From: Aureimonas altamirensis
GTDB taxonomy: Bacteria; Pseudomonadota; Alphaproteobacteria; Rhizobiales; Rhizobiaceae
Length of the DNA stretch: 64,000 nucleotides
Direction of reading: 5' to 3'
Assembly (NCBI RefSeq): GCF_001463885.1
Contig: NZ_BBWQ01000010.1
Location: 186,001-250,000 of the forward strand
Part shown: in pieces, positions 1 to 8,689 of the stretch
How the letters are laid out: every line of letters begins with the position of its first letter
Position numbering within the stretch: position 1 is the stretch's first letter
Notes under the pieces: model-generated
The model's input: only the letters and a program-made list of their open reading frames with translations
Databases searched by the model: none
What the model was told of the DNA's origin: nothing
Made by a program: the position numbers and the translations under genes

Positions 1-682
1 CGCGTGCGGCGGTTATCTCCTCGATGGTCCTGTCCACATCCTCGCGGCTCGGCATGAGCTGCGCCCGGTTCTTCAGCGCCCAGCCATAATACTGCGTATG
101 CGCCACCTCCAGCCGCTTGGCGCCCAGCGCCAGCGCCTTGTCGATCATCAAGGGCACCTGATGAATGTTCTGGCGGTGGATGACGGCGTTCAACGTCAGC
201 GGAAACCCGCGCTGAACGACGGCATGGGCAAAGGCTTCCTTGCGCTCGAATGCCCCTTTCATGCCGCCGACGCGTTCGGTGATCTCCGGATCGGCGCCCT
301 GCATCGATAGCTGGATATGGTCGAGCCCGGCTTCCAGGAGCCTGTCCAGCATGTCATCGCCCACCGCGATGCCGGACGTGATGAGGTTGGTATACAGGCC
401 GGCAGCCGCCGCATGGGCGGTCAGCTCGACGATGTCCTTGCGGGCGGTCGGCTCACCCCCGGACAGATGAACGTGGATCACGCCCATCTCGGCCGCCTGG
501 TCGAAGACGCGTTTCCAGTCGTCGGTCGACAGCTCCGCCGAGCGCGTTTCCAGCTCCAGCGGGTTGGAGCAATAGGTGCAGCGCAGGGGGCAGCGATGCG
601 TCAACTCCGCCAGAACGCCGATCGGCGCGGGCGGTGCCGGGTGCGGCTCGGGCATGGCCCGTGGATTCGGCATCTCGTTCAT
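1..682 (-). CDS. pqqE: PqqE, PqqA peptide cyclase (partial, C-terminus off the left edge)
   Basis: Radical SAM enzyme that forms the Glu-Tyr carbon-carbon crosslink in PqqA, the first step of pyrroloquinoline quinone synthesis. The N-terminal third shows the radical SAM cluster motif CPLRCTYC (CxxxCxxC) followed by [12 protein letters not shown], the SAM-contacting GGE stretch. The ATG at 682 overlaps the TGA of pqqD by 4 bp (ATGA), so it is the last gene of a translationally coupled pqqABCDE operon. About 227 codons are present of roughly 375 usual; the SPASM domain with its extra Fe-S clusters lies outside the window. Assignment is firm from motif plus context. Confidence 0.96.
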   Translation of the reverse strand, partial: MNEMPNPRAMPEPHPAPPAPIGVLAELTHRCPLRCTYCSNPLELETRSAELSTDDWKRVFDQAAEMGVIHVHLSGGEPTARKDIVELTAHAAAAGLYTNLITSGIAVGDDMLDRLLEAGLDHIQLSMQGADPEITERVGGMKGAFERKEAFAHAVVQRGFPLTLNAVIHRQNIHQVPLMIDKALALGAKRLEVAHTQYYGWALKNRAQLMPSREDVDRTIEEITAAR

Positions 683-957
683 AGGACCACCAGTTGCTTT
701 TCTTCCAGGTCGGACAGAAACCCTTCCACATCCGGCCGGATCACGGAGATTTCGGCGGCGAAGTTGGCGGCAAGATCGGCGACGATGTCGTCCAGTGTAC
801 GCCTGCCGTCCACGCGTTTCAAAATTTCCGTGGCCACGCCGTCCGCCTCGAAGATGCGCTCGGGGCCCACCAGTATGTACCGCCCGCGCGTCTTGTCCTC
901 GCGAAACCGCACGCCGTGCGGAAAGCGCGGCACGAGATCGTCGGCAAGGCCGCTCAT
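679..957 (-). CDS. pqqD: PqqD, PqqA-binding chaperone
   Basis: 92-residue peptide chaperone that presents PqqA to PqqE. It has the typical RiPP recognition element pattern: [16 protein letters not shown] near the N-terminus, [13 protein letters not shown] in the beta region, and a C-terminal helix with [10 protein letters not shown]. Length agrees with the family (about 90 aa). The ATG at 957 overlaps the pqqC stop (ATGA), and its own TGA overlaps the pqqE start in the same way. A longer frame upstream is just read-through of an alternative frame over pqqC and was ignored. Confidence 0.95.
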   Translation of the reverse strand: MSGLADDLVPRFPHGVRFREDKTRGRYILVGPERIFEADGVATEILKRVDGRRTLDDIVADLAANFAAEISVIRPDVEGFLSDLEEKQLVVL

Positions 958-1712
958 CGCCCGGCCTCCCCGGAGGCAAGGCCGCTGCCGGGCTGCCATG
1001 CCCCGGGCGGGACCATGCCGGGTTCGACATAGGAAAAATAAAGCGCGTCGAGCTGCGCCCACAGCACGTCGCATTTGAAGCGAAGGGCGTTCAGCACGGC
1101 TTCCTGCTCTTCCGGCCGGCGGGCGTTGTCGATGCAGTAATGCAGGGCGAAGTCGGAATCCTGTTTCGCCTGCACGGGCCGCTTGTCGAAATAGGCAAGG
1201 GTGTCCCGCGTGATGAACGGATAATGCTCCAGCATGCCGCGCACGCGCTCGCTGATGACCGTCGGCGAGAAAAGCTCCGTCAGCGACGAGGCCACCGCCT
1301 CCAGCAGCGTCCTGTCCCGCACGAAGTGCACATAGGCGTCCACGGCAAACCGGGTTGCCGGCAGGATACCCTTGCCGGCCACGACATAGGCTTCGTCCAG
1401 CCCGACGCCGCGCCCGAGTGCGATCCACTTCTCGATACCGCCGGGCTCGCTGCCGTCGCCGTCATGGTCGATGATGCGGCGGCGCCATTCGCGGCGCAGC
1501 TCGGGCGTCGTCAGGCGGCTGAGGATGATGGAGTCCTTCACCGGGATCATCGACTGGTAGTAATAGCGGTTGAGCGCCCAGGCCTGCACCTGGCTTTTCG
1601 ACAGCTTGCCGGTGTGCAACAGGCGATGGAACGGATGCAGGTTATGATACCGCTCGGCGCCGATCTGCCGCAGCGCCGCCTCGAATTCATGCGCGTTCAG
1701 AAGCGGCTTCAT
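954..1712 (-). CDS. pqqC: PqqC, pyrroloquinoline-quinone synthase
   Basis: Cofactorless oxidase that performs the final ring closure and eight-electron oxidation to PQQ. 252 residues, the family length. Recognisable segments: [18 protein letters not shown] near the N-terminus, [27 protein letters not shown], and the helical core with [18 protein letters not shown]. The enzyme belongs to the TenA-like all-helical fold. It starts with ATG at 1712 overlapping the pqqB stop by ATGA. Confidence 0.97.
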   Translation of the reverse strand: MKPLLNAHEFEAALRQIGAERYHNLHPFHRLLHTGKLSKSQVQAWALNRYYYQSMIPVKDSIILSRLTTPELRREWRRRIIDHDGDGSEPGGIEKWIALGRGVGLDEAYVVAGKGILPATRFAVDAYVHFVRDRTLLEAVASSLTELFSPTVISERVRGMLEHYPFITRDTLAYFDKRPVQAKQDSDFALHYCIDNARRPEEQEAVLNALRFKCDVLWAQLDALYFSYVEPGMVPPGAWQPGSGLASGEAGR

Positions 1713-2665
1713 GCAACAAGCTCCATCCCGTCATAGGCGACGCGCCAGCCGCACGCCTCTACCCGGTCGCGTTCTTCCGATCCCTCGACGAGGATCGGGT
1801 TCGTATTGTTGATGTGGATATAGATCTTCTCGCCGATGCCGAGCCCGTCGAAGGCCTCAAGGCTTCCGCCCGGCCCGGAAATGGGGACATGGCCCATGCG
1901 CCGGCCCGTCTTGGCGCCGACACCGGCCGCCTCCATCTCGCCGTCGGTAAAGACGGTGCCGTCGAACAGGACCGCATGCGCACCGGATACGCGCTGGCGC
2001 ACATCATCCGTCACCTCGGCGCATCCCGGTATGTAGAAAATCGACTGGCCGCCCGCCGAAAGGCGAAGGCCCACCGTCATCTCACCGACTTCGCCGACGG
2101 ATACGTCGCCTTTTTCCAGGTAAAGCGGCACCTTGCCCGGCACGGCGAACATCTCGACGCTCAAACCGGGTACCGGCTCGAAGGGCGCGTCCAGCGGCAC
2201 GCGGATGCGCTCGACGCACTCGGCGGACAAGACTTCGAAGATCGGGTTGGCGGCGATCACGTCCATCACTCCGGCGGTTCCGTAAAGCGACAATGGCTGG
2301 CGTTCGCGCAGGGTCAGAAGCCCTGCCACGTGGTCGACATCGCCATTCGTCACCAATGCCGCCGCAATGGCCGAGGCGCGTCGCTGGCCGTGGTCAGCGG
2401 CCGCACTGGCAGCCATCGACGGCGTGGACAGGATCTGCTGCCGCAAATCCGGAGACGCGTTGACGAGAAGCCATCGCTTGCCATCGGCTGTCGCAGCTAT
2501 GGATGATTGGGTCCGCGCCTGCACTCTCGGGTCGCCGCGCCAGGCAAGGGCGCAGACGTCGCAATTGCAGTTCCACTGCGGGTAGCCGCCCCCGGCAGCG
2601 GAACCCAGCACGGTCAATCGCAGGCGGCCTTCCGACCGCCCGCGATCGACTGTTTGCCTAGGCAA
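1709..2665 (-). CDS. pqqB: PqqB, metallo-beta-lactamase-fold PQQ biosynthesis protein
   Basis: Metal-dependent MBL-fold protein of PQQ biosynthesis, reported as a tyrosine hydroxylase acting on the excised Glu-Tyr product. It shows VLGSAAGGGYPQWNCNCDVC, the N-terminal family signature with the zinc-cysteine cluster, then NASPDLRQQI, TNGDVDHVAGLL and HINNTNPIL. The start is uncertain: in this frame the only initiator before the domain is TTG at 2665, abutting the pqqA TAA with no gap, and a second TTG at 2617 has GGAAGG about 10 nt upstream and would give 302 residues closer to the usual N-terminus. The 3' end overlaps pqqC. Confidence 0.94.
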   Translation of the reverse strand: MPRQTVDRGRSEGRLRLTVLGSAAGGGYPQWNCNCDVCALAWRGDPRVQARTQSSIAATADGKRWLLVNASPDLRQQILSTPSMAASAAADHGQRRASAIAAALVTNGDVDHVAGLLTLRERQPLSLYGTAGVMDVIAANPIFEVLSAECVERIRVPLDAPFEPVPGLSVEMFAVPGKVPLYLEKGDVSVGEVGEMTVGLRLSAGGQSIFYIPGCAEVTDDVRQRVSGAHAVLFDGTVFTDGEMEAAGVGAKTGRRMGHVPISGPGGSLEAFDGLGIGEKIYIHINNTNPILVEGSEERDRVEACGWRVAYDGMELVA

Positions 2666-2743
2666 TTAGAATTCAATCGGCATGTAGCCGTTGATTTCCA
2701 TAGCCACACATACTTCCACGATAGCGGGTTTGTTCCAGGCCAT
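2666..2743 (-). CDS. pqqA: PqqA, PQQ precursor peptide
   Basis: 25-residue ribosomal precursor of PQQ, with the substrate residues Glu16 and Tyr20 in the pattern MEINGY. The N-terminal MAWNKPAIVEV matches the family consensus MxWxxPxxxEV. Two adjacent ATGs (2746 and 2743) are possible; the second is preferred because GGGAGA lies 6 nt upstream of it. The residue before Met15-Glu16 is Ala where many family members have Gly, and the tail after Tyr20 is only five residues. It is first in the operon, with no gap to pqqB. Confidence 0.93.
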   Translation of the reverse strand: MAWNKPAIVEVCVAMEINGYMPIEF

Positions 2744-2868
2744 CATAGTTCTCCCATTCTCGGACGCGCGCAGAATGCCCGCGTTACGTCTCGTAATAGG
2801 TGCCCACTGAATGGCAATATTAAAGACCTGTGCGATCACGTAAAGGCGAGAAATCTTCCCTGACGCGG

Positions 2869-3879
2869 TCAAAAGTTCCAGGGCCGGTCCGGCCGGACCT
2901 CGCCGACGCTCTGCTTTTCCCAGTTACGCAGGGTCGTGCGTGCCTGCCCGTCGAAGGTTTCGGCAAGATCGCGGTCCACTTTACGCAAAAGGCCGGCCAG
3001 GACGGCGGCAACGGCGCTTTCGGCGGCGCGGGTCGTGCCATCTTCGGCCTTGATTGCGATACCGAGACCCAGCTCGGGCACGGCGCCGCAGAAAACGCCC
3101 TCCGCCCCCGTCTTCACGAAGACGCGACCCTGCCCCGCCTCGATCAGCGCCTTGCACTTGCGGCCCGTGCCCGACATTTCGAAGGGATGGGCGATGCAGG
3201 CCCGGATCAGCCTTTGTCCGGCCTTTGCCCTGCCCGCATCGATGCCCTGCCCGGCCACGATCCGCGCGAAGGCCAAGGCAAACCCGGACAGCGGCGCGGC
3301 ATAGGTGGGGATGGAACAGCCGTCGGTGCCGCAGGCGTCGTCGCTGAGCGGCGCGCCGGTCGTCTCGGCGATGGCCGCGCGCGCACGGCGCTGCACCGGA
3401 TGGGAGGCCATGACATAGCCTGCCGTCTCCTCGCCCATGTGGACGGCGGTACACAGGAAACCGGCATGCTTTCCGGAACAGTTGTTATGCAGGGCGGTCG
3501 GGGTGCCGCCGCTGCGGGCAAGCTCCAGCGCGACCGGCAGATCGAAAGGCCAGTGGCAGCCGCATTCGAGTTGCGCCGGGTCCACGCCGCCCTTGGCCAG
3601 CATCTCGCGCGCCGCCATCACATGGGCGTCTTCGCCCGAATGGGAGGCGCAGGCCATCGCCAGATCCTGGTCGGAAAAGCCGGAGGCATCGGCGGCCCCG
3701 GTCTCGATCAGCGGAAGCGCCTGCAGCACCTTCACCGCCGAGCGCGGAAAGACGGCCCGGTCCACGTCGCCCAGCGCCGACACCGTGCGCCCTGCCCCGT
3801 CCACGACGCTGACATGCACGCGGTGGCGGCTTTCCACCAGCGCTCCACGCGTGACCTCGATGATCATCGGATCGGCCAT
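2869..3879 (-). CDS. L-asparaginase, ReAV (Rhizobium etli) type
   Basis: Hydrolyses asparagine to aspartate and ammonia, by membership in the asparaginase II family typified by Rhizobium etli ReAV, a fold related to serine beta-lactamases. Motifs: PRSAVKVLQ with the SxxK pair (Ser47, Lys50), CASHSGEDAH, NNCSGKHAG carrying the Cys and Lys of the metal/active site, and ACGTDGCSIPTY with the second Cys. At 336 residues it has family length. ATG at 3879 follows AAGGTGAG. It is divergent from the sugar kinase, and a 122-bp gap separates it from pqqA, with which it is codirectional. No signal peptide, so cytoplasmic. Confidence 0.88.
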   Translation of the reverse strand: MADPMIIEVTRGALVESRHRVHVSVVDGAGRTVSALGDVDRAVFPRSAVKVLQALPLIETGAADASGFSDQDLAMACASHSGEDAHVMAAREMLAKGGVDPAQLECGCHWPFDLPVALELARSGGTPTALHNNCSGKHAGFLCTAVHMGEETAGYVMASHPVQRRARAAIAETTGAPLSDDACGTDGCSIPTYAAPLSGFALAFARIVAGQGIDAGRAKAGQRLIRACIAHPFEMSGTGRKCKALIEAGQGRVFVKTGAEGVFCGAVPELGLGIAIKAEDGTTRAAESAVAAVLAGLLRKVDRDLAETFDGQARTTLRNWEKQSVGEVRPDRPWNF

Positions 3880-4007
3880 CTCACCTTACCCCGCCTGCCG
3901 GATGTGCGGTCGCTGTAACAGCCACGCCGAGCCCGCGCCAGTAACGGGCGGTATTCGACCGCATTGTTTTTTGCTATCGCAAGCGACGATCAGATGGGAG
4001 GGGTTGC

Positions 4008-4961
4008 ATGTTCCTGAGTTGCGGCGACGCACTGTTCGACCTGTTCGAGGTACAGGATGGCCGTGGGCCGGCATCGGTGGCGCTGGAAGGCCGCGTCGGC
4101 GGATCGCCGCTCAATGTCGCCCTCGGTCTTGCCCGGCTCGGCCATCCCAGCGCCTTCTTCACGAAAGTATCGGGCGACCTCTTCGGTCGCCGTATCCGGG
4201 CCTTCATGCAGGATGAAGGCATCGACCAGCGGTTCCTGGTGCCCACCACGCGCGGCACCACGCTGGCCGTCGTATCGCTGACGCCGGAAGGCACCCCGCA
4301 TTACGATTTCCACATCGAGGGCACCGCCGACCGCTCGATCGAGGTGGCCGACGTGCCGGAGCATTTCCCGGACGATCTTTCGGCCATCCACATCGCCTCC
4401 TACTCGACGGTGACGGAGCCGACGGCCTCGGCGCTTCTGCATCTGATCGGGCAGGAATCGGGCCGGCGCTTCATTTCCTACGATCCCAACATCCGCGCCA
4501 CGATCGAGCCGGATCTCGACCTGTGGCGCGAGCGCATGGCGCGCATCCTGCCCAAGGCCACGCTGGTGAAGGCCAGCGAAGAGGATCTGCAGCAGATCCA
4601 TCCCGGGCGCTCGCTGGATTCCGTCCTGTCGGACTGGATGTCGGCCGGACCGGCCATTGCGCTGGTGACGCGCGGTGAAAACGGCGCCATCGCGGCCACG
4701 GCCGGCGGACACGAAGTGCAGCTACCGGGGGTCGCCGTGACGGTGGTGGATACGGTGGGTGCGGGCGATACGTTCCAGGCGGCGGCGCTGGCCTTTTTGA
4801 GCGAGCGCGGGCGCCTCAGCCGCGAAGGCGTGACGGCCATGTCGCCGGCAGAGCTGGAAGAGCTCGTCGGCTTTGCCATCCGTGCCGCCGCGATCACCTG
4901 CGGGCGGCGCGGAGCCGATCTTCCGCGCCGGGCCGACCTGGGGCTTCAGCCTCTGGCCTGA
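4008..4961 (+). CDS. PfkB-family carbohydrate kinase (fructokinase-like)
   Basis: Ribokinase/PfkB-superfamily sugar kinase, 317 residues. The N-terminal signature is GRVGGSPLNVALGLARLG and the C-terminal ATP/catalytic signature is DTVGAGDTFQAA, where the Asp of GAGD is the general base. The opening FLSCGDALFDLF resembles fructokinases of rhizobia. The substrate cannot be fixed from sequence; fructose is the best guess. A strong Shine-Dalgarno (GGGAGGGG) precedes the ATG. It ends just before a bidirectional terminator shared with the convergent porin gene. Confidence 0.85.
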   Translation: MFLSCGDALFDLFEVQDGRGPASVALEGRVGGSPLNVALGLARLGHPSAFFTKVSGDLFGRRIRAFMQDEGIDQRFLVPTTRGTTLAVVSLTPEGTPHYDFHIEGTADRSIEVADVPEHFPDDLSAIHIASYSTVTEPTASALLHLIGQESGRRFISYDPNIRATIEPDLDLWRERMARILPKATLVKASEEDLQQIHPGRSLDSVLSDWMSAGPAIALVTRGENGAIAATAGGHEVQLPGVAVTVVDTVGAGDTFQAAALAFLSERGRLSREGVTAMSPAELEELVGFAIRAAAITCGRRGADLPRRADLGLQPLA

Positions 4962-4970
4962 CAACGAAAA

Positions 4971-4999
4971 CGCCGCCGGCCCGAAAAGGGCCGGCGGCG
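4971..4999. terminator. Bidirectional Rho-independent-like hairpin
   Basis: Perfect 12-bp stem (CGCCGCCGGCCC / GGGCCGGCGGCG) with a GAAAA loop, between the convergent sugar kinase and porin genes. Only a short A/T flank is present (AACGAAAA on the left), so it may serve both strands with different efficiency. Confidence 0.75.
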
Positions 5000-5021
5000 C
5001 ATTCAAGGATAGCCTGTCCGC

Positions 5022-5783
5022 TCAGTTGAAGCGGTAGGAAGCCTTGGCCCATACGGTGTGGAAGTCCAGGCTGTTGCCGGACGTCGCCGTCAGCGACTCT
5101 GTCGCGATGCTCGACCCGGCCGGCGTGTACTTCACCTTGGTGTCGGACTTGCCGAGGTCGGTGTAGAGATATTCGACGCCGACGGACACGTTCTGCGCGA
5201 CCAGGTAATCGAGGCCGGCGCCCAGCGCGTAGCCGAAATCCTTGGTGTCCTCTTCCAGCGAGACATTGTAGGTCGTGCCGCCGGACGTGACGCTGCTGTT
5301 GCCGATCAGGTCGTTGGACACCTTGGCGAAGGCCAGACCGCCCGTGGCGAAGACGGCGAAGCGATCCGACGTCAGGCCCGCCTTGGCGCGCAGCGTACCC
5401 AGGAAGTCGATGTCCTGCTTGGAGCCGAACTCCTGCCCGAACTGGGTGAAGTTGGCGTAGGAATTGGCGTCGACATAATTGATGTCGGCAATGGCGCCGA
5501 CGATGAAATTGTCGATCTGGTGGTCGTAGCCGGCATGCAGGCCCAGCACCACGCCTGCTTCGCCGTCCTTGCTGCCGCCCGCGAAGGACGAGCCGGCGGA
5601 CGAGAACAGGCCCGAATCGCGGCTGAGCGCCACGCCGGCCTGGCCGCCGACATAGAAGCCGGTCCAGGTGTAGCCGGTATCGTAGGCCATCGGCGCAGCG
5701 ATCGGATCGTTGTAGATGATGTCCGCGGCAAGAGCCGGGGTGGCAAGCGCCGAAACGGCGAGAAGAAGGGCGATGCGCTTCAT
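5022..5783 (-). CDS. Outer-membrane beta-barrel protein, Omp25/Omp31 type
   Basis: 253-residue outer-membrane protein. Signal peptide MKRIALLLAVSALATPALA, cleaved before ADIIYNDP. The mature start has YTWTGFYVGGQAG, the hallmark of the rhizobial/Brucella Omp25-Omp31 family, and alternating hydrophobic strands follow to the C-terminal SYRFN. It is predicted to form an 8-stranded porin-like barrel that stabilises the envelope. Monocistronic, ending at the bidirectional hairpin with the sugar kinase. The role as a structural barrel is inferred from the family; no channel specificity can be read. Confidence 0.87.
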   Translation of the reverse strand: MKRIALLLAVSALATPALAADIIYNDPIAAPMAYDTGYTWTGFYVGGQAGVALSRDSGLFSSAGSSFAGGSKDGEAGVVLGLHAGYDHQIDNFIVGAIADINYVDANSYANFTQFGQEFGSKQDIDFLGTLRAKAGLTSDRFAVFATGGLAFAKVSNDLIGNSSVTSGGTTYNVSLEEDTKDFGYALGAGLDYLVAQNVSVGVEYLYTDLGKSDTKVKYTPAGSSIATESLTATSGNSLDFHTVWAKASYRFN

Positions 5784-5981
5784 GTGTGTGGATGCTCCAG
5801 AAACCCGTCGCGCACCACCGAAAGGCTTACGTGGCGCGACATCGTTCCTTTATAGGAATAAACCCTAACCGCCCGCTAAGAAGCATGGTTAACCGCATTG
5901 TCGTCACTCTGCGATTGCCAAGCCGCGATCCTTGTCCTTATTCTAAACGCAGGTGGGCGCCGCAGTTCTTTGGGAGGAAGC

Positions 5982-6422
5982 ATGCGGAAAGCGACATTCG
6001 TCGCGGGGGCCTGGCTTGTTCTTGCGCTCTCTGCGCCCCTGGCGGCACAGGAGATCGGCGATCCCGTCGCCGGCGAGAAGGTCTTCAAGCGTTGCATGGC
6101 CTGTCATGCCGTCGGGGCAGGCGCCGCCAACAAGGTAGGACCCGAGCTCAACGGCATCATCGGCGAGAAGCCCGGCGACGTGGAGGGTTTCCGGTTTTCG
6201 CCCGACCTCGTCACCTGGGGCGAGGGCAAGGTCTGGAACGCCGAGCTGATGGCTCAGTGGCTGCAAAACCCCAAGGCCGTCGTACCGAAGACGAAGATGA
6301 TCTTCCCCGGCATCAAGAAGGAGCAGGAGTTGAAGGACATCACGGCCTATCTGGCCGGCTTCGACGAAAGCGGCGCGCCTCGCGATCCGGCGGAGGCGCT
6401 GAAGGCGGCAGAGGCCAACTGA
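5982..6422 (+). CDS. Periplasmic class I c-type cytochrome
   Basis: 146-residue mono-haem cytochrome c. Signal peptide to about residue 22 (LALSAPLAAQ), then GEKVFKRCMACH with haem ligands Cys38, Cys41 and His42. The sixth ligand is probably the Met in PKTKMIFPGI, and the C-terminal helix is ELKDITAYLAGF. It resembles mitochondrial-type cytochrome c2/c550 carriers that shuttle electrons from the bc1 complex or periplasmic dehydrogenases to oxidases. The start at 5982 is chosen for GGGAGGAAG just upstream; in-frame codons further up lack one. A PQQ dehydrogenase could be its donor, but none is in the window. Confidence 0.9.
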   Translation: MRKATFVAGAWLVLALSAPLAAQEIGDPVAGEKVFKRCMACHAVGAGAANKVGPELNGIIGEKPGDVEGFRFSPDLVTWGEGKVWNAELMAQWLQNPKAVVPKTKMIFPGIKKEQELKDITAYLAGFDESGAPRDPAEALKAAEAN

Positions 6423-6521
6423 CCCGTGTTCGGCAACGGCCGGTTCATTCCGGCCGTGGCCCTTGATTGCATCGCTGCCGAGGGTCAAATTCAAATCTTC
6501 AGTCACTGGAGGTTGGGCATC

Positions 6522-6947
6522 ATGCATATCGGTGGAGTGAGCATCGGGCAGGCATCGCGGGACAGCGGCATCAAGGTGCCGACGATCCGCTACTACGAGT
6601 CCATCGGGCTCCTGCCCTCCCCGCCGCGCACCGAAGGCAACCGCCGCCTCTATGACGGGGCCGATCTGCGCCGGCTGCGATTCATCAGGCACGCCCGGGA
6701 ACTGGGATTCGAGATCGAGCCGATCCGCGAATTGCTGAACCTGGCGCAGGAGCCCGACCGCCCCTGCGAGAGTGCCGACAGGATCGCGCTGTCGCATCTG
6801 TCCGAAATCGACAGCAAGATCGCCAGGCTGACTGCGCTCCGGTCCGAGATCGCCCGCATGGTGGCCTGCGATCACGGAAGCATCGGCGAATGCCGCGTCA
6901 TCGAGGTGCTTGCCGACCACGACAAGTGCATCGCCCACAATCACTGA
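6522..6947 (+). CDS. MerR-family metal-type transcriptional regulator
   Basis: 141-residue MerR regulator. The N-terminal winged helix-turn-helix is SIGQASRDSGIKVPTIRYYESIGLLP, followed by GNRRLYDGADLRRLRFI and a dimerisation helix around SEIDSKIARLTALRSEIARM. The C-terminal loop VACDHGSIGECRVIEVLADHDKC has three Cys and several His, as in metal-sensing MerR proteins (ZntR/CadR/HmrR-like). ATG at 6522 follows GGAGGTTGGG. No metal exporter is adjacent, so the target is unknown. It lies about 100 bp after the cytochrome c gene on the same strand. Confidence 0.85.
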   Translation: MHIGGVSIGQASRDSGIKVPTIRYYESIGLLPSPPRTEGNRRLYDGADLRRLRFIRHARELGFEIEPIRELLNLAQEPDRPCESADRIALSHLSEIDSKIARLTALRSEIARMVACDHGSIGECRVIEVLADHDKCIAHNH

Positions 6948-7050
6948 TTTAATTTTGCAGCACGAATCTTCGCCGCCTCGCCGCTCAGCACGGGTCGTAT
7001 CGGGCGACATGAGAGGAGACTTGGAAAAGCCTTCATCTTAAGGTTGAAGC

Positions 7051-8241
7051 TTGCGCCGTTCCCGCGGTATCGAATCGTCTTCGTCATCAGTCAGGCCACC
7101 CGCGACACCCATGGCTTCCCGCTCAGTTTCCGATTCTGCGCCGACGGCGGAAAGCGATACGCAGGCTCGGCTGGATGCCCTCGATCTTTACGCGATCCTG
7201 GATACTCCGGCCGAAGTCGAGTTCGACGACATCGCCTTTCTGGCCGCCGATATCTGCGAATCGGCCACGGCGCTTGTGAGCCTGGTCGTCGAGCAACGGC
7301 AATGGTTCAAGGCGCGCGTCGGCTTCGATGCCTGCCAGACCCCCATTGGCCAATCGATCTGCGTTCATGCGCTGCAGTCGCCGGGCCTGCTCGTCATCCC
7401 CGACCTGACGGTCGATCCGAGGACGAAGGACAACACGCTCGTCACCGGCGCGCCGCATGTGCGGTTCTATGCAGGCGCGCGGCTGGAAACGCCGGAGGGG
7501 ATCGGCATAGGCACGCTCTGCGTCCTGGACGACAAGCCCCGCCCCGGTGGCCTGACCGAGCGCCAGGCGGCCGGCCTTGAGCGGTTGGCGCGGCAGGTGA
7601 TGACGCAGTTCGCGTTGCGCAGGGCGATCCAGGAGCGCGACGCCGCCGAAGAGCGCCGGCGCTTCCTGAACGAAGAGCTGGCGCACCGTATGAAGAACAC
7701 GATGGCGACGGTGCAGGCCATCGCCAGCCAGACATTGCGCGGCGTTACCGAAAGGGCGGCCGTCGAGGCGTTCCACAAGCGGCTCCACGCCATCGCTTCC
7801 GCCCATCAGGTCCTGTTGCAGCGGAGCTGGTCCGGCGCATCCTTGCAGTCAGTGGTCGAGGCGATGATCGGCACCTTCGACATGGAGGATCGGTTCGACG
7901 TATCGGGCCCGCCGGTCGACCTTGGCGCACGGGCGACGTTGTCGCTGTCGCTGCTTCTGCATGAACTTGCAACCAACGCCCTGAAATACGGATCGCTGTC
8001 GTCGCCATTGGGCCGCACTGCGATCGAATGGCGTATGGAGCCGGTCGACGGCGGAAGCGACCTTGTTCTGGAATGGCGCGAAAGCGGCGGTCCTGCCCCC
8101 CGCGCGCCGCAGGCAAGGGGTTTCGGGTCGCGACTTATTGCCATGGGCCTAGCTGGAACGGGTGGAAGTGAACTTCGTTACCCCGCCGAAGGATTCTCGG
8201 CGACGTTTCGCGCACCGGTTTCCCAAGTCGTGGAAGCATAA
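7051..8241 (+). CDS. Soluble GAF-HWE histidine kinase
   Basis: 396-residue sensor kinase without transmembrane segments. A GAF domain spans about residues 45-195 (FKARVGFDACQTPIGQSIC, DNTLVTGAPHVRFYAGARL). The HWE kinase core has the phosphorylated His in ELAHRMKNTMATVQAIA (His212) and an N-box LLLHELATNALKYGSLS; the WRE near residue 345 supplies the family name. The TTG start at 7051 has AAGG 8 nt upstream; an ATG at 7111 lacks a ribosome site and would drop 20 residues. It is followed after 11 bp by a single receiver protein, its probable partner. HWE/HisKA_2 kinases often act in general stress or light sensing. Confidence 0.88.
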   Translation: MRRSRGIESSSSSVRPPATPMASRSVSDSAPTAESDTQARLDALDLYAILDTPAEVEFDDIAFLAADICESATALVSLVVEQRQWFKARVGFDACQTPIGQSICVHALQSPGLLVIPDLTVDPRTKDNTLVTGAPHVRFYAGARLETPEGIGIGTLCVLDDKPRPGGLTERQAAGLERLARQVMTQFALRRAIQERDAAEERRRFLNEELAHRMKNTMATVQAIASQTLRGVTERAAVEAFHKRLHAIASAHQVLLQRSWSGASLQSVVEAMIGTFDMEDRFDVSGPPVDLGARATLSLSLLLHELATNALKYGSLSSPLGRTAIEWRMEPVDGGSDLVLEWRESGGPAPRAPQARGFGSRLIAMGLAGTGGSELRYPAEGFSATFRAPVSQVVEA

Positions 8242-8252
8242 GGACCGAACCC

Positions 8253-8630
8253 GTGACCCGCACCGACATGGAGAGACGACCGGTCGTTCTCGTCGTCGAA
8301 GACGAGCCGGTCCTGCGCATGATGGCGGTGGATATGGTCGAGGATGCGGGTTTCGAAGCACTGGAGGCCGCGGACGCCAACCAGGCGATCGATATCCTGC
8401 AAAGTCGGCTCGACATCCGTATCGTGTTCACCGATATCGACATGCCGCAGGGAATGGACGGCATGCGGCTGGCAGCCGCCATCAGGGATCGCTGGCCGCC
8501 GATCGAAATCATCCTGACGTCAGGCTACGCCACGCCCGACGCCGACAGCCTGCCGGCGCGCAGCGTGTTTTTCCCCAAGCCCTATGTCGCGGAAAAGGTG
8601 GTCGAGGTCATGCACCGGATGGCCGCCTGA
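8253..8630 (+). CDS. Single-domain response regulator (CheY-like)
   Basis: 125-residue stand-alone receiver. Acidic pocket VVEDEP, phospho-acceptor Asp61 in FTDIDMP, switch residue in LTSGYA and Lys109 in FFPKPY complete the family's catalytic set. No output domain. It is cotranscribed with the upstream HWE kinase (11-bp gap), so it likely takes its phosphate and may act as a phosphate sink or by protein contact. Starts with GTG at 8253; an ATG at 8268 is an alternative. Confidence 0.88.
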   Translation: MTRTDMERRPVVLVVEDEPVLRMMAVDMVEDAGFEALEAADANQAIDILQSRLDIRIVFTDIDMPQGMDGMRLAAAIRDRWPPIEIILTSGYATPDADSLPARSVFFPKPYVAEKVVEVMHRMAA

Positions 8631-8645
8631 CCGCATAGGCTTATC

Positions 8646-8665
8646 CCGCCCCTTGCGCGGGGCGG
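8646..8665. terminator. GC hairpin after the receiver gene
   Basis: Seven-bp stem CCGCCCC / GGGGCGG with a TTGCGC loop between the convergent receiver and small basic protein genes. No T-run follows, so termination is only likely, not certain. Confidence 0.4.
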
Positions 8666-8689
8666 AAGGCCGCAAGGCCGGCTTGCCGT

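Noticed and set aside
679-1428. A 249-codon minus-strand frame containing PqqD at its end
   Set aside because: The first part is a shadow of pqqC in another frame; PqqD starts at the ATG overlapping the pqqC stop.
6440-6520. Possible MerR-type operator upstream of the merR gene (TTGA...TCAA)
   Set aside because: Arms are only four to five bases and not symmetric about a 19-bp spacer, so chance is likely.
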